Positions 43,122-53,312 of a stretch of 60,332 nt of DNA are shown here, one piece after another. Made by a program: the position numbers and the translations under genes. The DNA lies in the NCBI RefSeq assembly GCF_003337735.1, contig NZ_QPJY01000004.1, positions 146,658 to 206,989 of the forward strand. The letters run 5' to 3'. Below the pieces are notes generated by a model. It was not told where the DNA came from. It was given only the letters and a program-made list of their open reading frames with translations, and ran no database searches. The number at the start of each line of letters is the position of its first letter. Within the stretch, counting starts at the first letter, position 1. The stretch is from Thioalbus denitrificans (GTDB taxonomy: Bacteria > Pseudomonadota > Gammaproteobacteria > DSM-26407).

Positions 43122-43667
43122 GTGCGCGGCAGCCACCATCCCGGACAGTACCTGGCGGCAATCCTCTGCGGAACCCTGGCGCTCGCGGCCGGGGCCGGGG
43201 ACGGTGGTTACACGGTCCGCAGGGAGCTCCCGAGCGCCTTCCATGCCGACATGGAACCGCACCAGGGCTGGTACTGGCTGCGAAGCGAGCAGGAAAAGGT
43301 CAGCTGGAAGTTCCCCATGCTGCGCGATCATGACGATCGCAGCGTCGATTTCTGCCTCGAAGCCCGCTCGTCCAACGCCGTCAACGGCGGGTCCGGTCAC
43401 GGCGCCTACCTGCACGTGGAGATCCGCAACAGCGAAACCCGCCAGAACTACATCACCACCCTGACCCTGACCAACCGGGTCGACATCATCACCGACAGCG
43501 ACTCCCGGGGCGTGGGCCATGCCAGCGACGGCTGCGTGCGCATCCGCAGCGCCGGCATGGGCCTCCAGAGCGCCCCCTTCACGGTGGCGATCACCTACCC
43601 CGAGGGCAATCCCAGCGCCGTGCGCAGCGATTCGGCCTACATCGTCTACACCGCTCCCCGGCGCTGA
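43122..43667 (+). CDS. exported protein of unknown function
   Basis: A 181-residue protein starting at GTG 43122, five bases after the EF-G paralogue stop, with a signal peptide (YLAAILCGTLALAAGAG). The mature part has HADMEPHQGWYWLRSEQEKVSWKFP, SVDFCLEARSSNAVNGGSGHGAYLHVEI and ASDGCVRIRSAGMG; the pattern is a beta-rich secreted domain with two Cys. I recognise no family. Possibly cotranscribed with the GTPase although their locations in the cell differ. Confidence 0.65.
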   Translation: MRGSHHPGQYLAAILCGTLALAAGAGDGGYTVRRELPSAFHADMEPHQGWYWLRSEQEKVSWKFPMLRDHDDRSVDFCLEARSSNAVNGGSGHGAYLHVEIRNSETRQNYITTLTLTNRVDIITDSDSRGVGHASDGCVRIRSAGMGLQSAPFTVAITYPEGNPSAVRSDSAYIVYTAPRR

Positions 43668-43675
43668 GCCCGGGC

Positions 43676-43705
43676 GGGGCGCGCCCGGCATGCCGGGCGC
43701 GCCCC
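43676..43705. terminator. 30-bp perfect palindrome between convergent genes
   Basis: GGGGCGCGCCCGGCA followed directly by its reverse complement, placed 8 bp after the plus-strand stop and 10 bp before the minus-strand stop. There is no T-run, so it is a hairpin barrier usable in both directions rather than a classical terminator. Confidence 0.6.
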
Positions 43706-43715
43706 ATGGCGGCAT

Positions 43716-44165
43716 TCAGCGGCGGTCATGATCCCACTGCCGCCACCACCACCAGAGATGGTCGTCATGGCGGCGATCCCAGCGTGGGTCGCGGTCATAG
43801 TCGCGATAGGGACGGTAGTCCCAGCTGTAGCGCCGGTCGTCCCGACGGTCCCGATCCAGGCGGTTGTGCTTCATGATCTTGATCTGGCGGCTCAGGCGGT
43901 CGAGCTCCGCATCGAGGATGGAGCGTTCGCGCTTGGTCAGGCGACCGTCGCTGCGGAAGCGGCGCTCCAGGCGATTGATGCGCCGCTGCTCCTCCTCCAG
44001 GTAGCGACGCTCGCCGCGGGTCAGCTCGCCGCTCTTGACGCCCTGCTCGATGCGCCGATCCTGGCGCTCCTGGCGGTCATTGATCCCGGCGTTGGCGCTG
44101 AACGGCGCCAGGGCCCCGGCGGCCAGCGCTGCGATGACGATGAGGGTTCCGGTGGTCTTCTTCAT
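43716..44165 (-). CDS. exported Arg/Asp-rich helical protein of unknown function
   Basis: A 149-residue protein with a signal peptide (MKKTTGTLIVIAALAAGALAPFSANA). The mature part begins INDRQERQDRRIEQGVKSGELT and has two related segments, SGELTRGERRYLEEEQRRI and DGRLTKRERSILDAELDRL, forming an antiparallel coiled coil. The tail (about 105-149) is dense in Asp, Arg, Tyr and Trp (HLWWWWRQWDHDRR). Proteins of this INxRQxxQxxRI pattern are common in beta/gammaproteobacteria with unknown function. The D-G-x-L-T pairs resemble EF-hand starts but no full loop is seen. Confidence 0.75.
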   Translation of the reverse strand: MKKTTGTLIVIAALAAGALAPFSANAGINDRQERQDRRIEQGVKSGELTRGERRYLEEEQRRINRLERRFRSDGRLTKRERSILDAELDRLSRQIKIMKHNRLDRDRRDDRRYSWDYRPYRDYDRDPRWDRRHDDHLWWWWRQWDHDRR

Positions 44166-44262
44166 GGTCGGCTCCTGTGCTTCAACATGCCTGGCTGTTC
44201 CAGGCAGTGTCAGGCTAACCGCCGACCCCTGAACGTCCCCTGAACGGAACCGCAGCGCAGGC

Positions 44263-44580
44263 TCATTCTCCCGGGGGCTGAGCCGGGAGCGGCTCGCCGC
44301 TGTCCAGGTCGTACTGCAACCGCCGCAACCGCCCGTCGGGCAGGCGCAGGGTCAACTCGTACACCGGCCGCCCGGCCCGGTCGTCGAGGCGGCTCCCCAC
44401 CACCTCCCCGCCCTGCTCCCGCTCGGCGCGGTCCACGATTACCTGCAGGGCGGCCAGCCGCTCCAGGTTGCGCTCATCGGCGCGTTCCAGGAACCAGCGC
44501 AGCCCCTGCACTCCGACGAGCAGCAGCAGCGCCAGCGTGACCGCGACCAGGGCGATGATACGGATGGTGCTGTTCTTCAT
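44263..44580 (-). CDS. small membrane-anchored PepSY-domain protein
   Basis: A 105-residue protein with an N-terminal helix (IIALVAVTLALLLLVGVQGL) and a C-terminal PepSY-like domain (LAALQVIVDRAEREQGGEVVGSRLDDRAGRPVYELTLRLPDG). PepSY domains are found in protease inhibitors and sensor-associated proteins. ATG 44580 is the conservative start; a TTG at 44586 has better spacing to GGGAG (7 bases rather than 13) and may be used. It lies 97 bp upstream of the Arg/Asp-rich exported protein gene on the same strand, so they may form a pair. Confidence 0.75.
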   Translation of the reverse strand: MKNSTIRIIALVAVTLALLLLVGVQGLRWFLERADERNLERLAALQVIVDRAEREQGGEVVGSRLDDRAGRPVYELTLRLPDGRLRRLQYDLDSGEPLPAQPPGE

Positions 44581-44774
44581 AGCCAAACGGAGACTCCCTT
44601 CAATCAGCGACCGGGGCGGGGAGGATACCTTTTCCCGGCACGGGGTTGTAGGGGCGTCTATTCCCGGCAGGCAGGATTTACTGGACTTGTCAGGCCGGAA
44701 AGGACCGGCAGCACTTCCATTCCCGGGTCACGCGGATGCCAGGCTTGCCTCCCGTGATCAATCCGGGCAGTGGA

Positions 44775-44801
44775 CCGGGCGGCGTCCCAGCCGCCGCCCG
44801 G
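44775..44801 (-). terminator. hairpin after the triheme cytochrome gene
   Basis: CCGGGCGGCG and CGCCGCCCGG (10-bp perfect stem, 7-nt loop), 16 bp beyond the stop on the minus strand. An almost identical hairpin follows the second cytochrome gene at 59938-59965. A T-run is lacking. Confidence 0.55.
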
Positions 44802-44817
44802 CACCGGGTCCGTCCGC

Positions 44818-46083
44818 TTACTCGAAGTCGGGGTTCAGCCAGTCCGGGGACGGCGCCAGCAGCTCCTTCGGCGGCAGCTGGCGGGAGACCCAGTTGATCA
44901 CCATCTTCATGTCCTGGTCGGAGAACTCCTGGATCTGCTTGACCATGTCCGGGTTGGCGTTGCGGCGCTTGCCGTCGCGGATCCACTCGAACTGGCGCAC
45001 GATGTACTTGTAGTGCTGGCCGCCGATGCGCGGGTAGAACTTCTCCGGAATGCCCTCGCCCGCATCGCCGTGGCAGCGGGTGCAGTTGTCCTTGTAGAGC
45101 TGCTCGCCCTTGGCGTACTCGGGGGTGCCCGGCTCCCACGGACCATAACCCGGCTTCGGGTTCATGGGGATGGTCTCGATGTAGGCCACCACGTCGGCCA
45201 GCGCCTGGGCGTCGCCGATGGACTCCGGCAGGGCGAAGGGGTACATGGTGGGGTTGTCGCGGTTCTTGGCGCGGATGTCCGACAGCTGCTTGATCAGCAC
45301 CTTCCGGTGCTGGCCGGCCAGCTGCGGGAAGGTACCGTCCTCGGTGCCCCAGCCCTCGGGCAGGTGGCAGGCGGAGCAGACCTCGTAGACATCACGGCCG
45401 TCTTCCTTGTTGCCCTCCAGGTTGAGGGCCGCGTCGATTTCGCCGCTGTGGACGTCCCAGGCGACCTGATCGCCCTGTGCCGATCCCTCGGGGGCCGGCG
45501 CAGGTTCGGCGGCAGCTTCAGGAGCGGGTGCCGGCTCGGGGGCCGGCGCAGGTTCGGCGGCAGCTTCAGGAGCGGGTGCCGGCTCGGGGGCCGGCGCAGG
45601 CTCGGCGGCAGCTTCAGGAGCGGGTGCCGGCTCGGGGGCCGGCACAGGCTCGGCGGCAGCTTCAGGAGCGGGCGCAGGCTCGGGGGCCGGCGCAGGCTCG
45701 GCGGCAGCTTCAGGAGCGGGCGCAGGCTCGGGGGCCGCCGCAACCGGAGCGGCCGCACCCACGCCAGGCAGCGTGGCCAGCCACTCGGAGATCACCTTCA
45801 TCTCCCCCTCGTTCACCAGGTGCATCACCCCCTTCATGGCCGCGGCCTGGCCGTTGTTGCGGGCCCCGCTCTTGATGTCGACCATCTGGTTGTAGAGGTA
45901 CTCGGCGTTCTGTCCGGCAAGCCTCGGATAGGTGGGCAGGATCGGTTTGTTGCCCCCTGCGCCGTGGCAGGCGATGCAGGTCTTCTGGGCATAGAGGGCC
46001 GCACCATCCTGGGCCTGCGCGCCAGCACTCAGGACGATGGAAGCCGTTGCGGCGCCCAGCAGAAATAGCGTCGATTTACGCAT
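44818..46083 (-). CDS. periplasmic triheme cytochrome c with Pro-Ala-Glu repeat linker
   Basis: A 421-residue exported protein (signal peptide MRKSTLFLLGAATASIVLSAGAQA; GGGAGG eight bases before ATG 46083). It has three cytochrome c domains with CIACH, CSACH and CTRCH, and an axial-ligand Met in MNPKPGYGPW. Domains 1 and 2 are joined by five 16-residue EPAPAPEAAAEPxPAP repeats, a stiff extended linker. The C-terminal domain is almost identical to the cytochrome fragment at 59984-60332 in the nos cluster. It probably carries electrons in the periplasm to a reductase; which one is unknown. Confidence 0.92.
   Translation of the reverse strand: MRKSTLFLLGAATASIVLSAGAQAQDGAALYAQKTCIACHGAGGNKPILPTYPRLAGQNAEYLYNQMVDIKSGARNNGQAAAMKGVMHLVNEGEMKVISEWLATLPGVGAAAPVAAAPEPAPAPEAAAEPAPAPEPAPAPEAAAEPVPAPEPAPAPEAAAEPAPAPEPAPAPEAAAEPAPAPEPAPAPEAAAEPAPAPEGSAQGDQVAWDVHSGEIDAALNLEGNKEDGRDVYEVCSACHLPEGWGTEDGTFPQLAGQHRKVLIKQLSDIRAKNRDNPTMYPFALPESIGDAQALADVVAYIETIPMNPKPGYGPWEPGTPEYAKGEQLYKDNCTRCHGDAGEGIPEKFYPRIGGQHYKYIVRQFEWIRDGKRRNANPDMVKQIQEFSDQDMKMVINWVSRQLPPKELLAPSPDWLNPDFE
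45490..45735. repeat. five tandem 48-bp repeats inside the cytochrome gene
   Basis: The unit starts GGGGGCCGGCGCAGG and recurs every 48 bp at 45490, 45538, 45586, 45634 and 45682, with a partial unit at 45730. Units differ only by point changes. It encodes the Pro-Ala-Glu linker, and copy number could change by slippage. Confidence 0.85.
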
Positions 46084-46304
46084 CTTGGTTGCCTCCCTGT
46101 GCGGGCCAGTCAGCGGGCCGCCCCGGGCTGGATCTTCCCCACCCGGCCGAGTACTCGGATCCGGCATCCAACCGCCGCCCCGAAGCTCTGGTGGACGGTC
46201 TCCCATGACTGTCTGTAAGCATAACGCATCGATCCGTAAGCGCCATTCGGCGCAATCTGCGGTTAAACAGTCCTTTTCTCAATCCTGTCAATCCTGTCCA
46301 TTAA
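46084..46304. other. intergenic region with fragments of a dispersed repeat
   Basis: 220 bp upstream of the cytochrome start. GCAATCTGCGGTTAA (46252-46266) matches the inner arm of the palindromic repeat at 16925-17192. The tandem AATCCTGTC/AATCCTGTC (46273-46290) that follows is another common extragenic motif. The cytochrome promoter must also lie here; no clear boxes were found. Confidence 0.45.
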
Positions 46305-47498
46305 TCAGGAACGGGATCGCACGCGCAGGCCGTCGTGGGTCTGGTTGTCGGGGTGGGCAATGACGGTCTCGCCGGCCTTCAGGCCGGACTTGATTTCGGC
46401 GCTGAGGCCGTTGCGCTCGCCCACCTCCACGCCCCGCCGGCGGGCACGGCCCTCTTCGACCGTGAACACGGCCCACGCCCCGGCCTCGCGGAACAGGGCG
46501 CTGGCCGGCACCTGCAGCACATCCTCCGCCTCCCAGAGGATGAAACGGGCCTCCACCCGGTAGCCGTCACCGAGGCGCAGCCACTGCGCCTGCGGCGAAG
46601 TGATGTCGGCGATGACCAGCACCCGCTGCTCCTCCACGCCCAGCGCGGAGACCTTGGTGAAGCCCACCGGCTCCACCCGCCGTACCCTGGCCTCCAGCGC
46701 CTCCGGGCCGCCCCAGCGCTCCAGCTGGACTCGCGTACCGGGGGCGATGCCCACCGCATCGGCGGAAAGCACATCCACCTCCACCTCGATGGCGGCCGGA
46801 TCGCCCACCTCCAGCAACGCCTGGCCCGGCTGGACCACCCCCTCGCTCTCCAGGTAGCGCTTCAGCACCCGGCCGTCCACCGGCGCCCGGACCGCGACCT
46901 GCTCATCCTGTCCCTCCGGAGCGGTGCCGGCGAAGCGCAATCCCATGCGCGCCGCCTCCAGCTCGGAGCTGGCCACTTCCACGTTGAACTCCGCCGAGCG
47001 CAGCCGTGCCGCGCTGCGCCGCGCCTCGGCCCCGGCCCGCTCCACCTCCTCCTCGGAGATGCATTCCACCTGGCACAGCCGCTTGCGCCGATCGTATTCG
47101 CGCCGGGCCAGCTCGGCATCGACGCCGGCGGCCCGCACCTCCTCCTCGGCGCCCTTCACCGCCGCCTCCGCGGCGCTGACCCGGGCCTGGGCCTCGGCGC
47201 GGCTGCGGGGATCCAGGCTGGTGGAGCGCAGGGGCTCCAGCGTCGCCACGACCTGGCCACCGGTCACAGGGTCCCCCACCTCGAGGGTGATGCGGCGGAG
47301 ATAGCCGGCGATGGGCGCGGAGATGACATAGCGGTCCCGCACCCGGGTGCGCCCCTCCTCCTGCAGGCTCACCACCAGCGGGCCGCGGGAGACCTCGGCC
47401 ATGTCCATGGGCACCGGCTTGGGCCAGAAGCCGTAGCCGAGGCCTCCGGCGACGAGGACGGCAAGCAGCAGGATTCCGATATTGCGGCGCCACTTCAT
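46305..47498 (-). CDS. HlyD-family efflux adaptor of an ABC export operon
   Basis: A 397-residue membrane fusion protein: a single N-terminal helix (IGILLLAVLVAGGLGYGFW), lipoyl halves (RDRYVISAPIAGYLRRITLEVGDPV and VAVRAPVDGRVLKRYLESEGVVQPGQALLEVGD), a coiled-coil hairpin between them (about 105-190), a beta-barrel and a C-terminal region (VFTVEEGRARRRGVEVGERNGLSAEIKSGLKAGETVIAHPDN). It lies 4 bp after the FtsX-type permease gene and completes an export machine with that permease and the ATPase at 49871. Confidence 0.9.
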   Translation of the reverse strand: MKWRRNIGILLLAVLVAGGLGYGFWPKPVPMDMAEVSRGPLVVSLQEEGRTRVRDRYVISAPIAGYLRRITLEVGDPVTGGQVVATLEPLRSTSLDPRSRAEAQARVSAAEAAVKGAEEEVRAAGVDAELARREYDRRKRLCQVECISEEEVERAGAEARRSAARLRSAEFNVEVASSELEAARMGLRFAGTAPEGQDEQVAVRAPVDGRVLKRYLESEGVVQPGQALLEVGDPAAIEVEVDVLSADAVGIAPGTRVQLERWGGPEALEARVRRVEPVGFTKVSALGVEEQRVLVIADITSPQAQWLRLGDGYRVEARFILWEAEDVLQVPASALFREAGAWAVFTVEEGRARRRGVEVGERNGLSAEIKSGLKAGETVIAHPDNQTHDGLRVRSRS

Positions 47499-47502
47499 GA
47501 CT

Positions 47503-49866
47503 TCACTCCCGGGTCTTGAGCACCGCCACCAGGTCGAGCCGGTCGAGGCGGCGGCGGACGATGAGCGCGGACAGAGCGGAGGCCACCAGGACCACCAGCG
47601 CGGCGAACGCGTAGGTGCGCGCCTCCAGCACGTAGGGGATGCGGAACAGCTCGCTCTGCATGGTTTCGATCATATACGCGGCCATGCCCTGCCCGATGAG
47701 AAAACCCACCGGCAGGGCCGCGAGGGTGAGCAGGGTCATCTCGCCGAGCAGAATGTAGGAAATCTCGCCGCGGGTGAAACCCAGCACCCGCAGGCTCGCC
47801 AGCTCGCGTCCGCGTTCGGCCAGGGCGATGCGGGCGCTGTTGTAGACCACGCCGAAGGCGATGCTGCCCGCCAGGATGACCACGAAGAAGGAGAACAGGT
47901 TGATGGACTGGGCCATCAGTTCGTTGAAGTTGTCGATGGCGTACTCGCGCACCTCCACGCCCGCGACCCGCGGTCGCGCCTTGAGCTCGTCGTAGATGGC
48001 GTTGCGGGAGTGACGGTCCGCCGCCAGCAGGGCGCCGGTGATGACATCGCCCTCGCGCAGGAGGCGGTTGAGGGCCGTGCGGTCCATGTAGGCGGCCACC
48101 CCCACGAACTGGGTGATCACCCGCGCCACCGGCACCTGGTAGACCGGCCGCTCGCCCTCCAGGATCTCCACGGTGACCCGGTCGCCCACCCCCACGCCCA
48201 GCAGCTCGCCCAGGTAGTCGCTCAGCAGCAGACCGCCTTCCGGCAGCGGGATGGGGTGCAGTGACTCGTCCAGCACCCGCTGCAGGCGGCCGTTGCGCTC
48301 GAGGCCCTGGATGCCGGTGCGGTAGGTGCGGTAGCCGTTGCGCAGGCGCACGGAGACGCCACGCACCCCCTCGGCGTAGCGCACGCCCGGCAGCGACTGC
48401 AGCTCGAACAGCGCCTTGCGCCCGGTGGTCTCCGCGAAGGAGACGGTCATGTCCTCACGCTGGATCTGGCGGAACTGCACGTCCACCAGGTAGTCCACCG
48501 CGTCGCCGAAGAAGCTGCCCAGCATGAGGATGGCATAGGAGAAGGCGATGCCCACCACCGAGAGCAGCGCCTTGAAGGGCCGCCGTTCCAGGTGGCGCAG
48601 GATCATGCGGCTGGGCGGGGCCAGCAGCCGCTGCAGGCCGATACGTTCCAGCAGGGTGGCCCGGTAGACGGGCGGCGCCTCCGGGCGCATGGCCTCGGCC
48701 GGGCGCAGCCGTGCCGCGGCGCGAACCGCGAACAGGGTGCCTGACAGCGCCGCGGCGGCGCTGATCAGCACCGCCACCAGCACCAGCGCGGGATCGAGGC
48801 GGTAGAGCAGAAACGGGAAGCGGTAGTAGTCCATGTAGAGATCGCCCAGACCCTGCCCCATCCACACCCCCAGCGCGACGCCGCCGAGGTCGCCCAGCAG
48901 CGTGATGGCCAGGATCAGCTTCACGTAATGGAGAGTCACCGCGCCGTTGCCGTAGCCGAAGGCCTTGAGCATGGCGATCTGCTCGCGCTGGGTGTTCACC
49001 AGCCGGGTAACCACCACGTTGAGCAGGAAGGCGGCCACGCCGAGAAACATCACCGGGTACATCACCGCCATCTGCTCCAGCTGGCGGAACTCCTCGTTCA
49101 GGTAGCGGTGGGAGACCTGGTCCTCGCGGGTATAGGCGCCCAGCCCGCCGTAGGGGGCGAGCAGCGCATCGAGCCGGTCGATCACGGCCCGGGCGCTGGC
49201 ACCGGCGGCGAGACCGAGGGCGACGTCGTTGAAGGCGCCATCCATGTCGTTGGCGGTGGCCAGCGGCCGGCGCGCCATCCACAGCACGCTGTAGCGGCGG
49301 AAATCGGGGATCACCGCGCCGGGCGCGAGCTGGTAGACGACTTCCGGCGAAAGCACCACCCCCACCAGGGTGAGGCGCTTGTAGCGGCCGTTGATGACCG
49401 CCGCGAGCGTGTCTCCCGGCTCGAGGCCATGGGCCTCGGCAAAGGCCTCGCTCACCAGGGCCTCGTCGTCGCGGGCGGGATCGATCAGGCGTCCCCGGCG
49501 CAGGTAGACGTCATTGAGCAGCGGCGCGCCACTGTCGGGCACCGACACCAGCCGGCCCTTCACCGGCTCGGGAAAGCCCGGCAGGTCCACGTTCACCTGG
49601 GTCACCACCCGGGTCTCCACCGCCGCCACCCCCGGGATGGCGGCGATGCGCCCGCGCAGGGATTCGGGGGCGCGCTTGAGGGAGGCGAACACGTCGGCGA
49701 AGCGGGTCTCCTGGTAGAAGGCCGCGCGGGTGTCGTGCAGGGCGTCGAGGGTGCTGCGGGACATGACGAAGGTGGCCACGCCGCCGGTGAGCACCAGCGC
49801 GATGGCCAGCGCCTGGCCGCGCAGGTGCCAGAGGTCGCGAAGCAGTTTCAGGTCGAGCGCGCGCAT
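47503..49866 (-). CDS. FtsX/MacB-type ABC transporter permease
   Basis: A 787-residue permease with two FtsX domains. A first helix ([30 protein letters not shown]) and large periplasmic domain lead to a three-helix FtsX block ([38 protein letters not shown]), repeated near the C-terminus ([38 protein letters not shown]). ATG 49866 is chosen; an upstream extension of the frame lies in the ATPase gene. Its domain layout is that of LolCE/YbjP-like two-domain permeases. With the adjacent ATPase and adaptor it should extract a lipid or lipoprotein-like substrate. Confidence 0.9.
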   Translation of the reverse strand: MRALDLKLLRDLWHLRGQALAIALVLTGGVATFVMSRSTLDALHDTRAAFYQETRFADVFASLKRAPESLRGRIAAIPGVAAVETRVVTQVNVDLPGFPEPVKGRLVSVPDSGAPLLNDVYLRRGRLIDPARDDEALVSEAFAEAHGLEPGDTLAAVINGRYKRLTLVGVVLSPEVVYQLAPGAVIPDFRRYSVLWMARRPLATANDMDGAFNDVALGLAAGASARAVIDRLDALLAPYGGLGAYTREDQVSHRYLNEEFRQLEQMAVMYPVMFLGVAAFLLNVVVTRLVNTQREQIAMLKAFGYGNGAVTLHYVKLILAITLLGDLGGVALGVWMGQGLGDLYMDYYRFPFLLYRLDPALVLVAVLISAAAALSGTLFAVRAAARLRPAEAMRPEAPPVYRATLLERIGLQRLLAPPSRMILRHLERRPFKALLSVVGIAFSYAILMLGSFFGDAVDYLVDVQFRQIQREDMTVSFAETTGRKALFELQSLPGVRYAEGVRGVSVRLRNGYRTYRTGIQGLERNGRLQRVLDESLHPIPLPEGGLLLSDYLGELLGVGVGDRVTVEILEGERPVYQVPVARVITQFVGVAAYMDRTALNRLLREGDVITGALLAADRHSRNAIYDELKARPRVAGVEVREYAIDNFNELMAQSINLFSFFVVILAGSIAFGVVYNSARIALAERGRELASLRVLGFTRGEISYILLGEMTLLTLAALPVGFLIGQGMAAYMIETMQSELFRIPYVLEARTYAFAALVVLVASALSALIVRRRLDRLDLVAVLKTRE

Positions 49867-49870
49867 GGTT

Positions 49871-50611
<741 letters not shown>

Positions 50612-50825
50612 GGTCAGATGCCCTGCCTGAACACTTCGGTACAGTCCCTTGTACTTGCCACCGGGCAGCCGGCGCACCCGGCGGATTGACTCTAGCAGCC
50701 TGTCGGATCGGGCCTTGCCAGCGCTTGCTTCAGTAACATTCTGGCACAGCGGACAGCCGCGGCGCAGGGAAATGCGCCACGCAGGGGAACGATCGGCCGT
50801 TCCCTGCCGCCACGGCGGCGGTTGC

Positions 50826-51599
50826 TCAGGGGTTGAGCTGGTGGTGCACGGCCTGCGCCGCCCGCAGCAACACGGCGCGGTCGGCGGGGCCGGTCAGGGC
50901 ATAACCGAGGGGACCGTCCACCCAGTAGAAGATGCCGTTGCCGTCGGTCTCGGCGTAGCGGAAGGCGGTGGCCTTGCTGTCCCACTGGCTGGTGCGCAGG
51001 TAGAGGGTCAGCCGCCGGCCGCTGCCGTCCTGGTACATGAACTGGGCCGCGGGACGCCCATCCTCGCCCGGCAGCAGCCGGCCGCCCACCAGGTCATAAC
51101 CCTCCGCCTGGAGGCTGGGCGCACGCACCTCGGCGCCCAGGCGCTTGGTGAGCCAGGCGGTCAGGTGCGCCTCCTGCTCCGCGCCGACCTCCACGGGATG
51201 ACGCACCTCGGTGCTGTAGACCGCGTGTGCAACGGCCGCCGGGCGCACCAGCACCCGGGCGATGGCCTCGGCCTGGGACCCTGCATCCGGTGGGTGTAGC
51301 GTCCAGCCGAGCAGCCCGCCCAGGCCGAACAGCGCGGCGGCGGCAGCGGCCTGGAGCCAGCGGCGCGCCGGGGGGCGCAGTGCTCCGGTGGTCAATGCCG
51401 CAGGCACCGGCTCGCCCAGCACCGGGTCGTAGGCCTGGTGCAGCAACCGGCCGATACGCCGGTAGGCGCGGAGCCGCTCCGCCTCCGCGGGCTGTCCCGC
51501 GAGGTAGGCCTCCACCACCGCCAACCGCTCCGGCTCCAGCAGCCCGTCCACGTAGGCGTGCAGGTCGGCCTCGGTCACGGCAGGCGCATTCCGGCTCAT
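50826..51599 (-). CDS. transmembrane anti-sigma factor
   Basis: A 257-residue protein with an N-terminal anti-sigma region ([28 protein letters not shown]), one membrane helix (about 83-101, [21 protein letters not shown]) and a periplasmic domain (about 103-257, e.g. [31 protein letters not shown] and [17 protein letters not shown]). The zinc-binding HxxxCxxC motif of many anti-sigma factors is absent. It overlaps the ECF sigma gene by ATGA (51596). The pair should be released by an envelope or redox signal. Confidence 0.88.
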   Translation of the reverse strand: MSRNAPAVTEADLHAYVDGLLEPERLAVVEAYLAGQPAEAERLRAYRRIGRLLHQAYDPVLGEPVPAALTTGALRPPARRWLQAAAAAALFGLGGLLGWTLHPPDAGSQAEAIARVLVRPAAVAHAVYSTEVRHPVEVGAEQEAHLTAWLTKRLGAEVRAPSLQAEGYDLVGGRLLPGEDGRPAAQFMYQDGSGRRLTLYLRTSQWDSKATAFRYAETDGNGIFYWVDGPLGYALTGPADRAVLLRAAQAVHHQLNP

Positions 51600-52108
51600 T
51601 TAATCCTCCGCAATCCCATCGTCTCCTCCCCCGTCAGCTGCCGGCGCAACTGCTCACGCGCCCGGTAGAGGCGGGACATCACCGTACCCAGGGGGATATC
51701 GAGAACGGCCGCTGCCTCCTCGTAGCTGAGTCCCTCCAGCGCCACCAGCAGGAGCACCTCGCGCTGCTCGTCGCGCAGACCGCCCAGGGCCCGTTCCAGA
51801 TCCCGCAGGGCCGCCACCCCCTCCGGCCGGCTGTCACCCCCGGCCACGGGTTCCGGGACCTCCTCCAGGGTGGCGAAGCGGGGTCCCCGCACCCGGCGCC
51901 GGACCCCGCTCACGAAGACATTGTGCAGAATGGCGAACAGCCACGGCCGCATGTCCTCGGCCTCGCGCCACTGGCGCGCGTGGCGCCAGGCCCGTTCCAG
52001 ACAGTCCTGGACCAGGTCGTCGGCCTCCGCAGCGTTCCCCGCCAGGGCGCGCGCGTAGCGCCGCAGGCGGGGAACGTGCAGGGCCAGGCGCCGGGTGAAG
52101 TGGTCCAT
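51596..52108 (-). CDS. ECF-type RNA polymerase sigma factor
   Basis: A 170-residue group-4 sigma factor. Region 2 shows GNAAEADDLVQDCLERAWRHARQWREAEDMRPWLFAILHNVFVSGVRRR; region 4 shows LEGLSYEEAAAVLDIPLGTVMSRLYRAREQLRRQL. It is cotranscribed with its anti-sigma factor and preceded 18 bp upstream by a small secreted-protein gene on the same strand. Its target promoter motif was not identified. Confidence 0.93.
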   Translation of the reverse strand: MDHFTRRLALHVPRLRRYARALAGNAAEADDLVQDCLERAWRHARQWREAEDMRPWLFAILHNVFVSGVRRRVRGPRFATLEEVPEPVAGGDSRPEGVAALRDLERALGGLRDEQREVLLLVALEGLSYEEAAAVLDIPLGTVMSRLYRAREQLRRQLTGEETMGLRRIK

Positions 52109-52126
52109 GCCCCGTGCCGGTCCGGA

Positions 52127-52378
52127 TTACTGTACCCCGAGCATCTCCATGGCCTTGGCCAGGGTCGCCACCGACTCGGCGTGGCGGCCGGCCTTGTGCT
52201 GTTCCTCGCCCTCTGCCCGCAGTGCCTTCACCTCGGCCAGCTGCTGCTCGCTCAGACCGGTCCCCTGTTCCAGGGCCGCGTCGATCTTCTTCATGTCCGC
52301 CGGGCAGTGGAATGCCAGGGCGGGCGCACTGAGGGCCAGCAGGCCCAGGGTCAGCAACAGGATCTTGACGTTATTCAT
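52127..52378 (-). CDS. small periplasmic helical protein
   Basis: An 83-residue protein with a signal peptide (MNNVKILLLTLGLLALSAPALA) and a short helical mature domain (FHCPADMKKIDAALEQGTGLSEQQLAEVKALRAEGEEQHKAGRHAESVATLAKAMEMLG). The N-terminal HCPADM (His-Cys near a Met) could bind metal. The second half resembles a single helical repeat. It is the first gene of the sigma/anti-sigma operon, so may be its main target or a signal modulator (inference). Confidence 0.78.
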   Translation of the reverse strand: MNNVKILLLTLGLLALSAPALAFHCPADMKKIDAALEQGTGLSEQQLAEVKALRAEGEEQHKAGRHAESVATLAKAMEMLGVQ

Positions 52379-52565
52379 CGGTAATCCTCCGCGTTATCGG
52401 TCTGGTATCGCTGCCGGCAGGCCCCACCGGACAGGCCTGCTCAAGCGTATAGACGCCTCCGTGAAGAAATTATTCCCGCCCGGCGGTTTATTTTCCGGGC
52501 GGCACCTGACAGGCGGACAGCGCCGGTCCATGCTTTCATAAACGGGATTGAGGCGGACGAACAAG

Positions 52566-53312
52566 ATGAACAGAACGCCTGGATTCACTGTCATCGCCCA
52601 TCGCGGCGCCAGCGCGCTCGCACCGGAAAACACCCTGGCGGCCATGCGCCTGGCGGCAGCCGCCGGTGCCGACTGGGTAGAGGTGGACGTGCAGTTCGTG
52701 GCCGGAACGCTGCTGGCGTTCCACGACACCACCCTGGAACGCACCACCAACGGCCGGGGCCCGCTTACCGCGTTGCCACTGGCGGCATTGCTTCAGCTGG
52801 ACGCCGGCGACGGGGAACGGATTCCCTTCCTGTGGGAGATCATCGAGGCACTGGGACCGGAACGGGGGCTCGACATCGAGCTGAAGGGCCCGGGTACCGC
52901 GGCGGCGGTGGCCGCGCTGGTGCACCGGTATGTCCACCTCGGCTGGCACTACTCCCGCTTCCTGGTTTCCTCTTTCGATCACGCCGAACTGGCGCGGCTG
53001 CACCGCCTGGCGCCACGCATCCCGGTGGGGGCGCTGGTGTCCCGTCTGCCCGTGGACTGGGGCACGCTGCAACGGCGCCTTGACGCGCGTTCACTGCATA
53101 TCCCCCTGGCACTGGTCAACAAGGTCCTGGTGCGCCAGGCCCATGCCCGGGGACTGCGGGTCCTCGTCTACACGGTGGACGAGCGCCGGCACCTGGCACG
53201 GGTCCGGGCCATGGGCATCGACGGCGTGTTCAGCAACGACCCGGGACGGGTACTGGGCTGGTTGGGAGGAAAGGCCCGCGACGAATTGCGGGTTGCGGGT
53301 CGCCAGAAATGA
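52566..53312 (+). CDS. glycerophosphodiester phosphodiesterase
   Basis: A 248-residue TIM-barrel enzyme from ATG 52566 (MNRTPGFTVIAHRGA). GDPD motifs: AHRGASALAPENT (catalytic His and metal ligands), VEVDVQF, FHDTTLERTTNGRG (second catalytic His) and the C-terminal TVDERRHLARVRAMGIDGVFSNDP. It hydrolyses glycerophosphodiesters to glycerol-3-phosphate and an alcohol in the cytosol. No signal peptide. It is isolated, divergent from the small-protein/sigma operon and convergent with nosY. Confidence 0.92.
   Translation: MNRTPGFTVIAHRGASALAPENTLAAMRLAAAAGADWVEVDVQFVAGTLLAFHDTTLERTTNGRGPLTALPLAALLQLDAGDGERIPFLWEIIEALGPERGLDIELKGPGTAAAVAALVHRYVHLGWHYSRFLVSSFDHAELARLHRLAPRIPVGALVSRLPVDWGTLQRRLDARSLHIPLALVNKVLVRQAHARGLRVLVYTVDERRHLARVRAMGIDGVFSNDPGRVLGWLGGKARDELRVAGRQK

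Noticed and set aside
45477-45875. Plus-strand frame with Ala-Arg-Gly-Pro repeats as a repeat protein
   Set aside because: It is the complement of the cytochrome linker repeats; the minus frame has signal peptide and heme motifs.
50691-50710. Another copy of the 1332-1493 element (GCAGCCTGTCGGATCGG)
   Set aside because: Only about 12 bases match one end and no partner inverted repeat is nearby.
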